From assembly GCA_902602765.1 (NCBI GenBank), contig CACKSH010000004.1, positions 1-64,000 of the forward strand: DNA of 64,000 bases. Reading direction: 5' to 3'. How positions within the stretch are numbered: the stretch's first letter is position 1; the number at the start of each line of letters is the position of its first letter. Positions 27,727 through 37,378 of this stretch are shown piece after piece. Source of the stretch: Paracoccaceae bacterium. Lineage in GTDB: Bacteria > Pseudomonadota > Alphaproteobacteria > Rhodobacterales > Rhodobacteraceae. Made by a program: the position numbers and the translations under genes. The notes under the pieces are model-generated. The model made no database searches and had not been told where the DNA came from. It saw only the letters and a list, made by a program, of their open reading frames with translations.

Positions 27727-29850
27727 TTATTCACTATCAGTTCCACTTCGCCGAGTACGTGTTACTGTTGCGACAGCATTTTCAGTGTCTAATCTTGATA
27801 ATACTGCATGTAAGTGTTCAACATCGCGTAGATCAACAGTAAGGATCAATTTAAAAAAATCTGGCTTGCGATCTAGAAACTCCATATCCGATATATTCGC
27901 ACCCAGATCACCTATAATTGTACAAACTCGTCCTAAAACACCAGCGTCATTACTAATTGTCAATTCTAGGGTGATTGGATAAATCGACGGATGTTTTCCT
28001 GCATGCCAATGTAAATCTAACCATAAATCCATATTATCTTCAAAACTGACCAATGTGGGACAATCAATTGAATGAACTGAGACGCCTTTACCACTTGTTG
28101 CTATGCCAACAATTCTCTCACCTGGCAAAGGCTGACAGCAAGGTTTTCTATTAAATGATTGTCCCTCTGCAAGGCCTATCACTGCAAGCTTTTGATCAAT
28201 TTCAGGTTCTTTTGCTGTCGAAAAATCTGGAAATATTACGTTGATTACATCTCTGGGCTGCAGCTCTGCGCTTCCCAATCTAGCATATAACTCTGGCACA
28301 TCGCTTACTCGAAGTTTATTGGCTGCGTTTTCTAGTGCTTTATCCGTCGCTTTCTTACCAAAATGCTCAAATGCAGCTCGCAAAAGCTGCTGACCCATAA
28401 TGATGTATTTATCGCGATCTGCTTCACGCAACGCACGCCTAATTGCTGATTTAGCTTTTCCAGTTTCTGTCATTTCAAGCCATGTGGCTTGTGGTTCTTG
28501 CCCCATCGCAGTAAGAATTTCAATCGACTGACCATTTCTTAATCGCGTCCAAAGAGGTGCACGTAATCCATCTATTTTCGCACCGACGCATGAATTTCCA
28601 ATACGAGTGTGTATTGCATAGGCAAAATCAATAGGTGTAGCACCCTTGGGTAACTTAATTACTTCTCCCTTTGGTGAAAAGCAAAAGACTTTATCAGGGT
28701 ACATTTCCAGCTTTACAGCCTCCAGAAATGCCTCATGATCTTCCTCTGTATTAAACTCCTCTATCAAGCTCGTTATCCATTTTACCGGATCAACAGTAAA
28801 AGGATTCTCGCTTCTGACCCCATCTCTGTAGGCCCAATGTGCGGCTATGCCACTTTCAGCCACGTCATGCATTTGCTGCGTTCGTATTTGAACTTCGACA
28901 CGGCGCGCATTCCTACCTGAAACTGTAGTATGAATTGATCGATATCCGTTGGATTTTGGCTGAGAAATATAATCCTTAAAACGTCCTGGAACTGCGCGCC
29001 AGCGCTTATGAATTACTCCAAGTACCCGGTAACATTCCTCATCAGTTCTGCATATTATTCTGAATCCATAAATATCTGAGAGGCGAGAAAAGGATAGGGC
29101 TTTTTCTTGCATTTTGCGCCAAATAGAATAAGGCTTTTTCGCTCTACCCTCAATTTTAGCTTGTATACCAGAGGCCTCTAATTCTGAATGCATATCATCA
29201 GTAATTCTCTGCACAACATCGCCAGTTTCCTTTTGCAGGACAATAAAACGTCTTATTATTGAGGCGCGACCATCAGCATTAAGTACACGAAAAGCAAGAT
29301 CCTCAAGATCCTCTCTAATTGACTGCATGCCCATTCTACCAGCTAAAGGAGCGTATATTTCCATAGTCTCGCGAGCTTTCTGAAGTTGCTTTTCTGAGTT
29401 CATCGATTTGATTGTGCGCATATTGTGTAATCTATCTGCGAGTTTCACTAAAATCACTCTAACGTCCTGTGCAATTGCCATAAGCAGTTTGCGCACATTT
29501 TCTGCTTCCTTTGTTTCCGTAGAGGTCAATTGCATATTTGTTAATTTAGTAACACCGTCCACTAACTCAGCAATTTCTGGGGTGAACTGTTTTTTAATTT
29601 CATCTTTACTCGAAGACGTATCTTCTATGGTGTCATGCAATAAAGCAGTTACGATTGTTGCATCATCTAATTGCTGATCGGCCAAAATCTCGGCCACTGC
29701 AACAGGGTGGGAAAAATACTTTTCGCCAGATTTTCTAAACTGACCTTCATGCTTGATTTGCCCATATTTATGGGCATTTACAATCATCTTAAAATTAGAT
29801 TTAGGATTGTAATATTTTATTCGAGTGGCAAGCTCTTCTGCAGTTAACAT
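27727..29850 (-). CDS. rsh: Bifunctional (p)ppGpp synthetase/hydrolase (RelA/SpoT homologue)
   Basis: A 707-residue protein with the domain order HD hydrolase (HPVAVAEILADQ, LLHDTIEDT), synthetase (DIYGFRIICRT, KPKSNGYRSIHTTV-like QPKSNGYRSIHTTV), TGS (SPKGEVIKLPKGATPIDFAYAIH), a helical/CC region with GCCQPLPGERIVG-like KPCCQPLPGERIVG, and C-terminal ACT (ISNDAGVLGRVCTIIGDLGANI). An intact HD motif suggests both synthesis and hydrolysis of the stringent-response alarmone. It is 23 bases downstream of rpoZ, the usual alphaproteobacterial pair. Confidence 0.97.
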   Translation of the reverse strand: MLTAEELATRIKYYNPKSNFKMIVNAHKYGQIKHEGQFRKSGEKYFSHPVAVAEILADQQLDDATIVTALLHDTIEDTSSSKDEIKKQFTPEIAELVDGVTKLTNMQLTSTETKEAENVRKLLMAIAQDVRVILVKLADRLHNMRTIKSMNSEKQLQKARETMEIYAPLAGRMGMQSIREDLEDLAFRVLNADGRASIIRRFIVLQKETGDVVQRITDDMHSELEASGIQAKIEGRAKKPYSIWRKMQEKALSFSRLSDIYGFRIICRTDEECYRVLGVIHKRWRAVPGRFKDYISQPKSNGYRSIHTTVSGRNARRVEVQIRTQQMHDVAESGIAAHWAYRDGVRSENPFTVDPVKWITSLIEEFNTEEDHEAFLEAVKLEMYPDKVFCFSPKGEVIKLPKGATPIDFAYAIHTRIGNSCVGAKIDGLRAPLWTRLRNGQSIEILTAMGQEPQATWLEMTETGKAKSAIRRALREADRDKYIIMGQQLLRAAFEHFGKKATDKALENAANKLRVSDVPELYARLGSAELQPRDVINVIFPDFSTAKEPEIDQKLAVIGLAEGQSFNRKPCCQPLPGERIVGIATSGKGVSVHSIDCPTLVSFEDNMDLWLDLHWHAGKHPSIYPITLELTISNDAGVLGRVCTIIGDLGANISDMEFLDRKPDFFKLILTVDLRDVEHLHAVLSRLDTENAVATVTRTRRSGTDSE

Positions 29851-29873
29851 TGTTTAGACCCTCGGGCCTCAGA

Positions 29874-30233
29874 TTACCCTTTATCTTGAGCGGCCATTAA
29901 TGCACGAAGTAATTTTTCTTCGCTCATATCATCATCGTCAGCGCGGTCATTATCATCACCACCACCCATTAGTACAGCCATGGAGTCATCCTCTGGGAGA
30001 TCAACCTCTATTTGGGTCTGGTTACTCTCGATTAAACGCTCACGCAACTCACCGGCGGTTTGTGTTTCATCAGCGATTTCTCTCAAAGACACGACTGGGT
30101 TCTTATCATTATCACGTTCAACAGTAAGCGATGATCCCGAAGAAATCTCTCTAGCCCTGTGTGCAGCTAGCATAACCAACTCAAATCTATTAGGAACTTT
30201 ATCTACGCAATCTTCTACTGTGACACGTGCCAT
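29874..30233 (-). CDS. rpoZ: RNA polymerase omega subunit
   Basis: A 119-residue protein starting [30 protein letters not shown] in overlapping parts, the omega signature. The C-terminal half is acidic with a run of Asp ([14 protein letters not shown]), typical of the alphaproteobacterial form. Omega helps beta' folding and contributes to the ppGpp-binding site, consistent with rsh next door. GGAGAA precedes the ATG. Confidence 0.96.
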   Translation of the reverse strand: MARVTVEDCVDKVPNRFELVMLAAHRAREISSGSSLTVERDNDKNPVVSLREIADETQTAGELRERLIESNQTQIEVDLPEDDSMAVLMGGGDDNDRADDDDMSEEKLLRALMAAQDKG

Positions 30234-30302
30234 GAAATTCTCCTAATTCTATCTCTGCAGACTCAGGTATTTATTAGATCAATATTAAAAACACAAGAGT
30301 GT

Positions 30303-30863
30303 TTATATACATCTTAAGTGAGAAATATCTTCACAGTTTAAATTATCACAAAGTTGACTTGTATTTTTCAGAAGTACAGGATGTACCCAGCTCGGCGCAA
30401 TGTCTAAAAGGGGTATTAGAACAAATGCTCTCTCATGCATTCTTGGATGTGGTAATATCAAATCAGACGGTGCTTCAAATATCTGCTTTTCTTGCTTTAA
30501 GTCGTGCCAATACAAATAAACAGATTTATTGGGTTTTATAGATTGATCAAAAGCTATCAAATCTAAATCTAATGTTCTTTCTCCCCACCTTTTCCCACGA
30601 GACCTACCAAATTTTTTCTCGATCGCATGTAATTGATCCATAACCTTTTGTGCTTTTTCGTGAGTACAAACTTTAATCACTGCATTTACGAAATCAGGGC
30701 CGGAACCGATTGGAAAAGCGGGGTTTTTAAAAAAGCGCGAAATTGCTTGCAACTGAAGATTTGATTTACCAAATTCTCTGATCGCTGCTTTCAGTAACTC
30801 ATGAGACGAAAAGCCCTCAAGATTTAGATTACTTCCGAGAGCAATAAAGGCAGAGCTGACCAT
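30303..30863 (-). CDS. folK: 2-amino-4-hydroxy-6-hydroxymethyldihydropteridine pyrophosphokinase
   Basis: 186 residues from ATG 30863 (ACGG five bases upstream; in-frame ATGs at 30878 and 30899 lack one). HPPK transfers pyrophosphate from ATP to the pterin in folate synthesis. Motifs are AFIALGSNL, DFVNAVIKV, RWGERTLDLDLIAFD and LPHPRMHERAFVLIPL. It lies 69 bases upstream of rpoZ on the same strand and diverges from ispH across a 218-base AT-rich gap. Confidence 0.95.
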   Translation of the reverse strand: MVSSAFIALGSNLNLEGFSSHELLKAAIREFGKSNLQLQAISRFFKNPAFPIGSGPDFVNAVIKVCTHEKAQKVMDQLHAIEKKFGRSRGKRWGERTLDLDLIAFDQSIKPNKSVYLYWHDLKQEKQIFEAPSDLILPHPRMHERAFVLIPLLDIAPSWVHPVLLKNTSQLCDNLNCEDISHLRCI

Positions 30864-31081
30864 CAAACCGTCTTTCATTATTAACAATGATATAATCAAA
30901 CTTTTTGTTTTACCATATCATATATAAAAGTTTCAGATGGCAGAATACTACATAAAATTTATTTGAATATGATCTTTTATTTTGATGCCAAAATTAAAGT
31001 GGTTTTACTTGATAAAGATAAGGGTTTACCGATAACGATCATAAAGATATTATATCAAAATAATTTAACGGTCATTTTAAA

Positions 31082-32032
31082 ATGAGTAATCCGCAATTAA
31101 CAGTCTACATGGCTGCACCTCGAGGGTTCTGTGCTGGGGTTGATCGTGCCATACAAATAGTAGAGATGGCATTAGAAAAATGGGGGAAACCTGTTTACGT
31201 GCGCCATGAAATTGTACACAATAAATACGTTGTTGATGAGTTAAAATCAAAAGGTGCCATTTTTATAAAAGAGGTAAACGAAGCCCCGGTCGACAGACCT
31301 ATAATTTTTTCTGCACATGGAGTACCCAAGTCCGTACCACTTGAAGCACAACGGCGCGAAATGATTTATGTTGATGCCACGTGCCCATTGGTGAGTAAAG
31401 TTCATATTGAAGCAGACAGACATTTTGAAAACGGGCTTCAGATAGTGATGATTGGCCATGCAGGACATCCAGAAACTATTGGAACCATGGGACAATTACC
31501 TGACGGAGGTGTTTTGCTAGTCGAGAATACTGAAGATGTAAAAAATCTAACTGTCCGTGATCCCATTAAGCTTGCATACGTTACCCAAACAACCTTGTCT
31601 ATCGACGATACGGCTGAAGTCGTTGAAGCATTAAAAGTTCGTTTTCCTGCTATAATAGGCCCTCACAAGGAAGATATTTGTTATGCAACAAGCAATCGAC
31701 AGGCTGCAGTAAAAGAAATTGCTCCAGACGTTGACGCTCTCTTGGTAATTGGCGCACCAAATTCTTCAAATTCTCAACGGCTCGTGGAAGTGGCAAAAAA
31801 AGCAGGATGCAAAAACTCGCAATTGGTTCAAAGAGCAACAGAAATCAATTGGGATAAACTGATGGATATAAAATCAATTGGTATTACCGCCGGAGCTTCT
31901 GCGCCAGAAATACTTATAAATGAGGTTATTGAAGCTTTAAAAGAAAGATTTGAAGTAAAAACAAATATTGTAGAAACGGCAACAGAAAATGTAAACTTCA
32001 AGGTACCACGCATACTTCGGGAAACTTTATGA
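31082..32032 (+). CDS. ispH: 4-hydroxy-3-methylbut-2-enyl diphosphate reductase
   Basis: A 316-residue 4Fe-4S enzyme for the last step of the MEP isoprenoid pathway. Three cluster Cys are seen: in [26 protein letters not shown] and [30 protein letters not shown] and the TAGASAPE motif near the C-terminus are also present. The stop overlaps the next gene by four bases (ATGA). Confidence 0.97.
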   Translation: MSNPQLTVYMAAPRGFCAGVDRAIQIVEMALEKWGKPVYVRHEIVHNKYVVDELKSKGAIFIKEVNEAPVDRPIIFSAHGVPKSVPLEAQRREMIYVDATCPLVSKVHIEADRHFENGLQIVMIGHAGHPETIGTMGQLPDGGVLLVENTEDVKNLTVRDPIKLAYVTQTTLSIDDTAEVVEALKVRFPAIIGPHKEDICYATSNRQAAVKEIAPDVDALLVIGAPNSSNSQRLVEVAKKAGCKNSQLVQRATEINWDKLMDIKSIGITAGASAPEILINEVIEALKERFEVKTNIVETATENVNFKVPRILRETL

Positions 32033-32484
32033 TCTCTAGTATACCGAAAGTAGCGCTGGTTTTGGCGCTTTTTGGGGTAGTCCCGTTTGCATGGGGTGCT
32101 ATAACCTCGGTTTATGCGGACGCATTCAACTTTGGTATGGATATTTTTGGAGCACGCTTTGTTGGACCTTTTATTCAGCTTTCATATGGGATTATCGTCC
32201 TTTGCTTTATGTCTGGTGTTCTATGGGGTTTCGCAACAAAAATGGATAGAAAAAGTGCAGGCCAAGGATATATACTATCTGTCATTCCAGCATTATGGGT
32301 ATTTTTTTCAATGGGAAGAGGACCAATTAGCGACACCATTAGTTTAATTGTTGGCTTTATCGCAGTTCTATTGATCGACAGACATTTCTACCTTCTAAAA
32401 TTAACGCCAACTTGGTGGATGAACTTGCGAATCCCAATCACTTTCCTTGTAATATCTTTGTTAGGGATTGGAGTCATTATATGA
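32029..32484 (+). CDS. DUF3429 family membrane protein
   Basis: A 151-residue polytopic protein with about five hydrophobic helices: [68 protein letters not shown] and [17 protein letters not shown]. The G-W-G pattern after helix 2 fits DUF3429. No catalytic motif is seen and the role is unknown. It is coupled by ATGA junctions to ispH upstream and the methyltransferase downstream. Confidence 0.8.
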   Translation: MISSIPKVALVLALFGVVPFAWGAITSVYADAFNFGMDIFGARFVGPFIQLSYGIIVLCFMSGVLWGFATKMDRKSAGQGYILSVIPALWVFFSMGRGPISDTISLIVGFIAVLLIDRHFYLLKLTPTWWMNLRIPITFLVISLLGIGVII

Positions 32485-33074
32485 CTTCTGATATAAAAAC
32501 GTTGCAAGTGTATGAAACACAATGCTCTAAATATTTAGAAAATGTAAAAAAGGAACACCCCTCCAAAACTTTAAAATATTTTGCCGCAAACCTTCCCAAG
32601 AAATCAAATGTTTTGGACTATGGATGCGGTCCAGGCCTCTCTGCCGAATATTTAGCAAACCTTGGGCACAGCGTAATAGCATTTGACGCGTCCCCAAAGA
32701 TGCTCGAATTAGTACCTAAGCATGAAAGAATAAAAAGTTACCAGGCTACTTTTGATGCTTTCTCAGAGAATGGAATTTTTGACGGTATCTGGGCAAGTTT
32801 TTCACTCTTACACGCACAACGAGAAAACTTTCCACGCTTACTTACCTCTATCAAGAGAGCACTTAAACCAGATGGAATTTTTTCCATAGGCTTAAAGTTG
32901 GGTGCTGGAGAAAAGCGAGATAAGCTTGGTAGAAGATATACCTTCGTCTCCCGAAAAGAACTTGACCAATTGCTGAGAAGCAGTGGTTTCAATGTTTTTG
33001 ATCATATATTAGGAAAAGACGTCGGATTAGATGGTGTAATGTCCGAGTGGGTATTTGCATATGCCAAAGCATAG
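32481..33074 (+). CDS. SAM-dependent methyltransferase
   Basis: 197 residues from ATG 32481, which overlaps the DUF3429 stop as ATGA; an earlier in-frame ATG lies inside the previous gene. It is class I: motif [17 protein letters not shown], post-[12 protein letters not shown], then [12 protein letters not shown] and [13 protein letters not shown]. It resembles the Methyltransf_11/25 group. The substrate is unknown. The end overlaps rnhA by 14 bases. Confidence 0.87.
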   Translation: MTSDIKTLQVYETQCSKYLENVKKEHPSKTLKYFAANLPKKSNVLDYGCGPGLSAEYLANLGHSVIAFDASPKMLELVPKHERIKSYQATFDAFSENGIFDGIWASFSLLHAQRENFPRLLTSIKRALKPDGIFSIGLKLGAGEKRDKLGRRYTFVSRKELDQLLRSSGFNVFDHILGKDVGLDGVMSEWVFAYAKA

Positions 33075-33522
33075 ACTCATCGCTTATACTGACGGTGCAT
33101 GTTCAGGTAATCCTGGTCCCGGAGGATGGGGCGTACTTCTTCAAGCACTTTCAGATGACAAAGTTGTGAAGGAACGTGAGCTATCTGAGGGAGTGGAACT
33201 TACAACTAACAATAAAATGGAACTTATGGCAGCAATTGCTGCATTGGAAATACTAGACCGGAGCAGTGAAATTACGATTTTTACAGATAGTAAATACGTT
33301 ATGAACGGCATCCAAACTTGGCTTTCTGCTTGGAAAATAAATAATTGGAAAACTTCTAATAAAAAACCAGTTAAAAATGGCGATTTATGGAAACGCCTTG
33401 ACGCATTGTGTCAACAACATGAGGTAGATTGGAAATGGATTAAAGGTCATGCAGGGAACATTGGAAACGAACGTGTTGACGAGTTAGCTCGACGCGCGAT
33501 GGAGCCTTACAAAAAAAAATAA
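33061..33522 (+). CDS. rnhA: Ribonuclease HI
   Basis: 153 residues from ATG 33061 (a second in-frame ATG six bases upstream is possible). RNase HI degrades RNA in RNA-DNA hybrids. Catalytic acidic residues are in [28 protein letters not shown] and [11 protein letters not shown], with the late His/Asp in [16 protein letters not shown]. It is the last gene of the ispH operon and converges with a small secreted protein 6 bases away. Confidence 0.96.
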   Translation: MPKHRLIAYTDGACSGNPGPGGWGVLLQALSDDKVVKERELSEGVELTTNNKMELMAAIAALEILDRSSEITIFTDSKYVMNGIQTWLSAWKINNWKTSNKKPVKNGDLWKRLDALCQQHEVDWKWIKGHAGNIGNERVDELARRAMEPYKKK

Positions 33523-33528
33523 CCTTTC

Positions 33529-33894
33529 CTAATCTAATTTTTTTTCAATCCTAAAGTCCGCAAAGGCTCCAGTTCCCTCATCTGCTGTAAAGCGCACAAT
33601 TTTACCATTGTGCTGCACTAACTGACAATTCGGACCAAGATCACGCTCACCCCAGATCAGAGTTCTACAAAACAACTCATTATCCCAAAACCACTTTCCA
33701 TGAACTGAACGAAAAGCTGCTTTTCCAGATATTGAACCGTCATTTTGAACTACCAATTTTATAAGTGGTCTTACTAAAGTATAACCATCAACAATTTTTA
33801 AAAAATCAATTTCACTGGCTATTTTGTTGAATTTTCCATCTGAAAATGCCTGAGCACCCAAACACAAAAAAAACAGAAAAAGTATTAATTTCAT
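33529..33894 (-). CDS. Small exported protein of unknown function
   Basis: A 121-residue protein with a clear signal peptide (MKLILFLFFLCLGAQAFSDG). The mature part is a likely beta-rich domain with VRPLIKLVVQNDGSISGKAAFRSVHGKWFWDNELFCRTLIWGERDLGPNCQ in overlapping pieces; two Cys may form a disulfide. Similar short proteins in related genomes are sometimes labelled dihydrodipicolinate reductase because they lie beside dapB, as here, but there is no Rossmann fold and that name would be wrong. Confidence 0.7.
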   Translation of the reverse strand: MKLILFLFFLCLGAQAFSDGKFNKIASEIDFLKIVDGYTLVRPLIKLVVQNDGSISGKAAFRSVHGKWFWDNELFCRTLIWGERDLGPNCQLVQHNGKIVRFTADEGTGAFADFRIEKKLD

Positions 33895-33959
33895 CAGAAA
33901 TCTCAGTTAAAACTTGGTTAAAAAATCATATTATTGACTAAAAATCTCCTTGGATCTTG

Positions 33960-34769
33960 TTAAAGACCCAAGACATCTTTCATGCTATATTCACCAGGTG
34001 CTTGGAGAATACCCCACTCAACTGCCTTTAATGCACCCCTAACAAAAATAGCACGATCTGTTGCTATGTGGCGTAAAACAATTCTTTCACCAGCGGCCGC
34101 AAACAGCACGTCATGCTCACCCACCACGTCACCACCCCTAACAGAAACAAAGCCTATATCTCCTTTATTACGAGCGCCAGTAATTCCGTCTCTTCCGCTA
34201 TCGCGCACTTTGGATAATGCAACTTGTCTTCCATCTGCCGCTGCATCCCCCAGCATTATAGCTGTACCCGAGGGAGCATCAACTTTTTTATTATGGTGCA
34301 TCTCAATGATTTCTACATCAAAATCATCATCCAAGACTGCAGCTACTCTTTTGGTCATTTGAACTAGCAAATTCACACCCAAAGACATATTACCAGCTCT
34401 TATAATTTTTGCTTTTTTACCCGAATTTCCTATCGAAACTAATTCATGGTCGCTAAAACCAGTAGTTCCAATCACATGAACAATTCCGAGTTCAGCTGCT
34501 AATATAGAAAATTGAACAGAGGCTTTTGGTGCAGAAAAATCAATAATAGCATCAGCATCTTTAAATACAGAAGCAGGGTCAGCAGAAACTTCTATCCCAA
34601 GATTCGTGCTACCACTAACAATGCCCACATCTTTACCAATCCAATCATGACCTTCCCGTTCTATCGCTCCAACTAGCCTTGTATTTGTATTACTGCGAAC
34701 TCCTGCCAGTATCATTTGTCCCATGCGCCCAGAAACACCAGTTACAACAACTCGAATAATTTCACTCAT
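33960..34769 (-). CDS. dapB: 4-hydroxy-tetrahydrodipicolinate reductase
   Basis: A 269-residue enzyme of lysine and meso-diaminopimelate synthesis. N-terminal NAD(P) motif VVVTGVSGRMGQMI, DFSAPKASVQF, GTTGFSDHEL, catalytic EMHHNKKVDAPSGTAI and FAAAGERIVLRHIATDR near the C-terminus. It stands between a secreted protein and divergent rbfA. Confidence 0.97.
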   Translation of the reverse strand: MSEIIRVVVTGVSGRMGQMILAGVRSNTNTRLVGAIEREGHDWIGKDVGIVSGSTNLGIEVSADPASVFKDADAIIDFSAPKASVQFSILAAELGIVHVIGTTGFSDHELVSIGNSGKKAKIIRAGNMSLGVNLLVQMTKRVAAVLDDDFDVEIIEMHHNKKVDAPSGTAIMLGDAAADGRQVALSKVRDSGRDGITGARNKGDIGFVSVRGGDVVGEHDVLFAAAGERIVLRHIATDRAIFVRGALKAVEWGILQAPGEYSMKDVLGL

Positions 34770-34854
34770 AGCTCAAATTCCATTCTCTTTGCTGGCTATT
34801 TAGCCACTATTGAGGCTCTTGGCAAAGACCAATTTACAGCATAGATAACTACCT

Positions 34855-35250
34855 ATGGTTAGTAAATTTGATAAAACCACTCTTGGGCCGAGCCAAAGAC
34901 AACTCAGAGTGGGAGAATTAATAAGAAGAGCATTATCTGATCTTTTATTCAAAGAAGCTATTCACGATCCCGAACTGAACCGCCTATCCATCACTGTCGG
35001 AGAAGTTACAACTTCAGCAGACCTAAAGATTGCAACAGCCTATGTTTGCCCGTTAGGCGGGAAAGAAGGCGAAAATGCCATAGCGCTTTTAGCTAGAAAC
35101 AAGTCCGAAATTAGACGGGCTATTTCAAAAAACCTCACACTTAAATATGTTCCTGATCTTCGTTTTCGACTGGATGAGACATATGATCGTTTGGATGAAA
35201 CTAAACGCTTGTTTAGTTTGGAAAAGGTAAAGAAAGATCTGGATGTGTAA
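34855..35250 (+). CDS. rbfA: Ribosome-binding factor A
   Basis: A 131-residue protein with the RbfA fold: SQRQLRVGELIRRALSDLL, DPELNRLSITVGEVTTSADLK in parts, and a C-terminal RLDETYDRLDETKRL. It assists 30S maturation, especially in cold. The usual next gene truB is replaced here by a glycosidase-like gene whose ATG overlaps the rbfA stop (TAATG). Confidence 0.95.
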   Translation: MVSKFDKTTLGPSQRQLRVGELIRRALSDLLFKEAIHDPELNRLSITVGEVTTSADLKIATAYVCPLGGKEGENAIALLARNKSEIRRAISKNLTLKYVPDLRFRLDETYDRLDETKRLFSLEKVKKDLDV

Positions 35251-35987
35251 TGAGGTATGTAACCTTATACCTGATTTTCTTTCTATTTTCCTCAAAGATA
35301 TATGCTCTTGATTGTAAGAAGGATAAATTCGAGAGCATTAACCTTACAATATGTAAGGTCTCAATATTAACTGACGACGTAAGGTTATATTTACGAACCA
35401 AAGATGGGGAGCCCTTTGGTAATTTCAATGCCTTGCGTCAAGAGTTAAATAACAATGGCAAAGAGCTATCATTTGCTATGAATGCAGGTATGTACCACCC
35501 TGATTTAAGCCCCGTTGGTCATTTTAAAGAAGAGTATAATGAAAAGAAAAAAGTCGTCTCAAGACCAGGTCCAGGGAATTTCGGAATGCTACCCAATGGG
35601 ATATTTTGCATTGGTTCTAACTGGTTAAATGTATATGAAACCTTTGACTATTTGGATAAAACGCCGAAATGCAACTATGCTACACAATCTGGCCCAATGC
35701 TCGTTTGGAATGATAGACTACATCCCCGTTTTATAAAAGAAAGCAAATCAAAATTTATACGTAATGGTGTTGGAACAAGTGCAGATAAAAAATATGCTTA
35801 CTTTGTAAAAGCAGAAGACACTGTAAACTTCTATACATTCGCGCGCATATTCAAAGAAAAATTGAAGGCACCAAACGCTTTATATTTTGATGGAAAAATT
35901 TCAAGACTATACTCTAAGGATTTAAATAGGAATGACTTTGGTTGGCCGATGGGGCCCATACTTGCTGTAGTGCGCTCGAAAGATTAA
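35250..35987 (+). CDS. Exported phosphodiester glycosidase family protein (DUF2233/NAGPA type)
   Basis: A 245-residue protein with signal peptide MRYVTLYLIFFLFSSKIYA and a mature domain containing FAMNAGMYHPDLSPVGHF, GNFGMLPNGIFC, ATQSGPMLVWNDRLHPRF, RNGVGTSADKKYAYF and ALYFDGKISRLYS. This is the domain of mammalian phosphodiester alpha-GlcNAcase and bacterial exopolysaccharide proteins. A periplasmic hydrolase acting on glycan phosphodiesters is likely, though the substrate is unknown. It is translationally coupled to rbfA. Confidence 0.85.
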   Translation: MRYVTLYLIFFLFSSKIYALDCKKDKFESINLTICKVSILTDDVRLYLRTKDGEPFGNFNALRQELNNNGKELSFAMNAGMYHPDLSPVGHFKEEYNEKKKVVSRPGPGNFGMLPNGIFCIGSNWLNVYETFDYLDKTPKCNYATQSGPMLVWNDRLHPRFIKESKSKFIRNGVGTSADKKYAYFVKAEDTVNFYTFARIFKEKLKAPNALYFDGKISRLYSKDLNRNDFGWPMGPILAVVRSKD

Positions 35988-36015
35988 CCTGAGCACACTA
36001 CAAAATCATTTAAAG

Positions 36016-36468
36016 TTAATGTTCAAGTACCGGAGTTTTGGAACCCTGTACTGCAATCTCTATCTGACGAGACTTTAGTTCTTCCGGGACTTCTCTGAAG
36101 ACATCAATGTGTAGCATTCCATCTGAATGACTAGCTGCTTTTACTTTAATGTGATCGGCCAAATGAAAAGTTCTTTCAAATGCTCTTGTAGCGATACCTT
36201 TATGTAGAAAATTTTTTTCATTTTTATCTTCATCTTTTTTACCAGAAATGATGAGAGTTTTATTTTTAACTTCGACAATTAAGTCAGCATCCGAAAATCC
36301 AGCAACTGCAATAGAAATTCGGTAGAAATCATCGGCTGTTTTTTCAATATTATACGGAGGATAGGAGGCTGTAGTCGAATTGTTAGTAATAACGCGGCTC
36401 ATCAAATCAGAGACCTGATCAAACCCAATACTTGCGCGGTATAATGGTGATAAATCGAAATGTTGCAT
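36016..36468 (-). CDS. Small heat-shock protein (Hsp20/IbpA family)
   Basis: 150 residues from ATG 36468, eight bases after AGGA; the longer open frame has no ribosome site and runs through the leader. The alpha-crystallin domain covers about residues 35-125 (YNIEKTADDFYRISIAVAGF in parts, LIVEVKNKTLIISGKK, GIATRAFERTFHLADHI, GMLHIDVFREVPE). It holds unfolded proteins for refolding. A heat-shock promoter and a ROSE-like leader lie directly upstream. The family resembles alphaproteobacterial IbpA/HspA. Confidence 0.95.
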   Translation of the reverse strand: MQHFDLSPLYRASIGFDQVSDLMSRVITNNSTTASYPPYNIEKTADDFYRISIAVAGFSDADLIVEVKNKTLIISGKKDEDKNEKNFLHKGIATRAFERTFHLADHIKVKAASHSDGMLHIDVFREVPEELKSRQIEIAVQGSKTPVLEH

Positions 36469-36554
36469 TGTTGTCATCCTTTTAAAGCAATAACTTAGTT
36501 TACGCCCAGTTATCTGGCACGTGCGAATTTCAGGCCCCATTTTAGGCAACCTCG
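36469..36554 (-). promoter_or_regulatory. ROSE-like RNA thermometer in the hsp20 leader
   Basis: The 5' leader can form three stem-loops in order: TGCGAGG with CCT...TCGCA (36522-36556), ACGTGCCAG-ATAA-CTGGGCGT with one bulged G (36502-36522), and a short hairpin at 36476-36490 in which TTGCT faces AGGAT. The last matches the known ROSE rule: a U-U/C-G-C-U segment pairing with the Shine-Dalgarno through a G-G mismatch. Known ROSE elements repress small heat-shock mRNAs at normal temperature. Confidence 0.65.
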
Positions 36555-36558
36555 CATG

Positions 36559-36588
36559 ATATATGGGAAAATGTTTTTATATTTCAAG
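36559..36588 (-). promoter_or_regulatory. Sigma-32 (RpoH) heat-shock promoter of hsp20
   Basis: On the minus strand CTTGAAA (36582-36588), a 14-base spacer and CCCATATAT (36559-36567) match the RpoH consensus CTTGAAA-N11-16-CCCATnT almost perfectly. Transcription would start near 36553, giving an 85-base leader. Confidence 0.85.
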
Positions 36589-36771
36589 AGGAACGCTGGA
36601 CGCATTCTTCAAAAAGGTATTGCAACCAATTTTACAGATTGGCAATAATAGCTCTAAATATGCGGAACACCGATTAAAGCAGTTTCTTAAAATCTAGATC
36701 ATTTGAATTATAATTTCGTGCAATTCTGAATATAAAGATTACTTTCTCTACAGAGTTATAAGGTATAGATA

Positions 36772-37368
36772 ATGAAAGCTACAAAAGTGACTCAGAACAA
36801 TGGACCAACTGCGGAAGGCATTGCTTTGGTCGCAAAAAAGATTTCAAAGAAAGGAACCCCTCCCGTGCACCTCTGGGACCCACCATTTTGTGGTGACCTA
36901 GATATTCGAATAGCTCGGGATGGTACTTGGTATTACCTTGGAACTCCCATTGGGCGATTTGAACTTGTAAAGCTCTTTTCTTCAATCCTACGGAAGGATG
37001 AAGACAGATACTTCTTGGTAACCCCAGTCGAAAAAGTAGGTATTCAAGTAGACGATGCACCATTTGTCGCGGTCGATTTCTCCATTATTGGAAGTGGCAA
37101 TAATCAAACACTGATATTTGAAACTCAAGTAGGTGATAAAGCAAAACTCGATAAAGAAAATAAATTACGAGTTTCAATAAACCAAAAAAGCAGCGAACCC
37201 AAGCCATATATTCACATTAGATCCGGCCTAGAAGCACTTATTGACAGAAAAAGTTTTTACAGATTAATCGAAATTGGTTCAGTTAAAACCTATAAGAATG
37301 AGGAATGGTTTGGTATTTGGTCTGATAAAAATTTCTTTCCTATAATTCTTGCCTCTGAATTGAACTGA
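36772..37368 (+). CDS. DUF1285 family protein
   Basis: A 198-residue cytosolic protein with PPVHLWDPPFCGDLDIRIARDGTWYYLGTPIGR in overlapping parts, FSSILRKDEDRYFLVTPVEKVGI, DDAPFVAVDF and HIRSGLEALIDRKSFYRL, all typical of DUF1285. The function is unknown; in other alphaproteobacteria the gene is near cca or a MoxR ATPase, and here it converges on polA. A 223-base gap to hsp20 holds the heat-shock promoter on the other strand and nothing else that I can name. Confidence 0.85.
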   Translation: MKATKVTQNNGPTAEGIALVAKKISKKGTPPVHLWDPPFCGDLDIRIARDGTWYYLGTPIGRFELVKLFSSILRKDEDRYFLVTPVEKVGIQVDDAPFVAVDFSIIGSGNNQTLIFETQVGDKAKLDKENKLRVSINQKSSEPKPYIHIRSGLEALIDRKSFYRLIEIGSVKTYKNEEWFGIWSDKNFFPIILASELN

Positions 37369-37378
37369 CACTGACAAT

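Noticed and set aside
33529-33894. Dihydrodipicolinate reductase label for the small secreted protein
   Set aside because: It has a signal peptide and no Rossmann or DapB motifs; the true dapB is the next gene.
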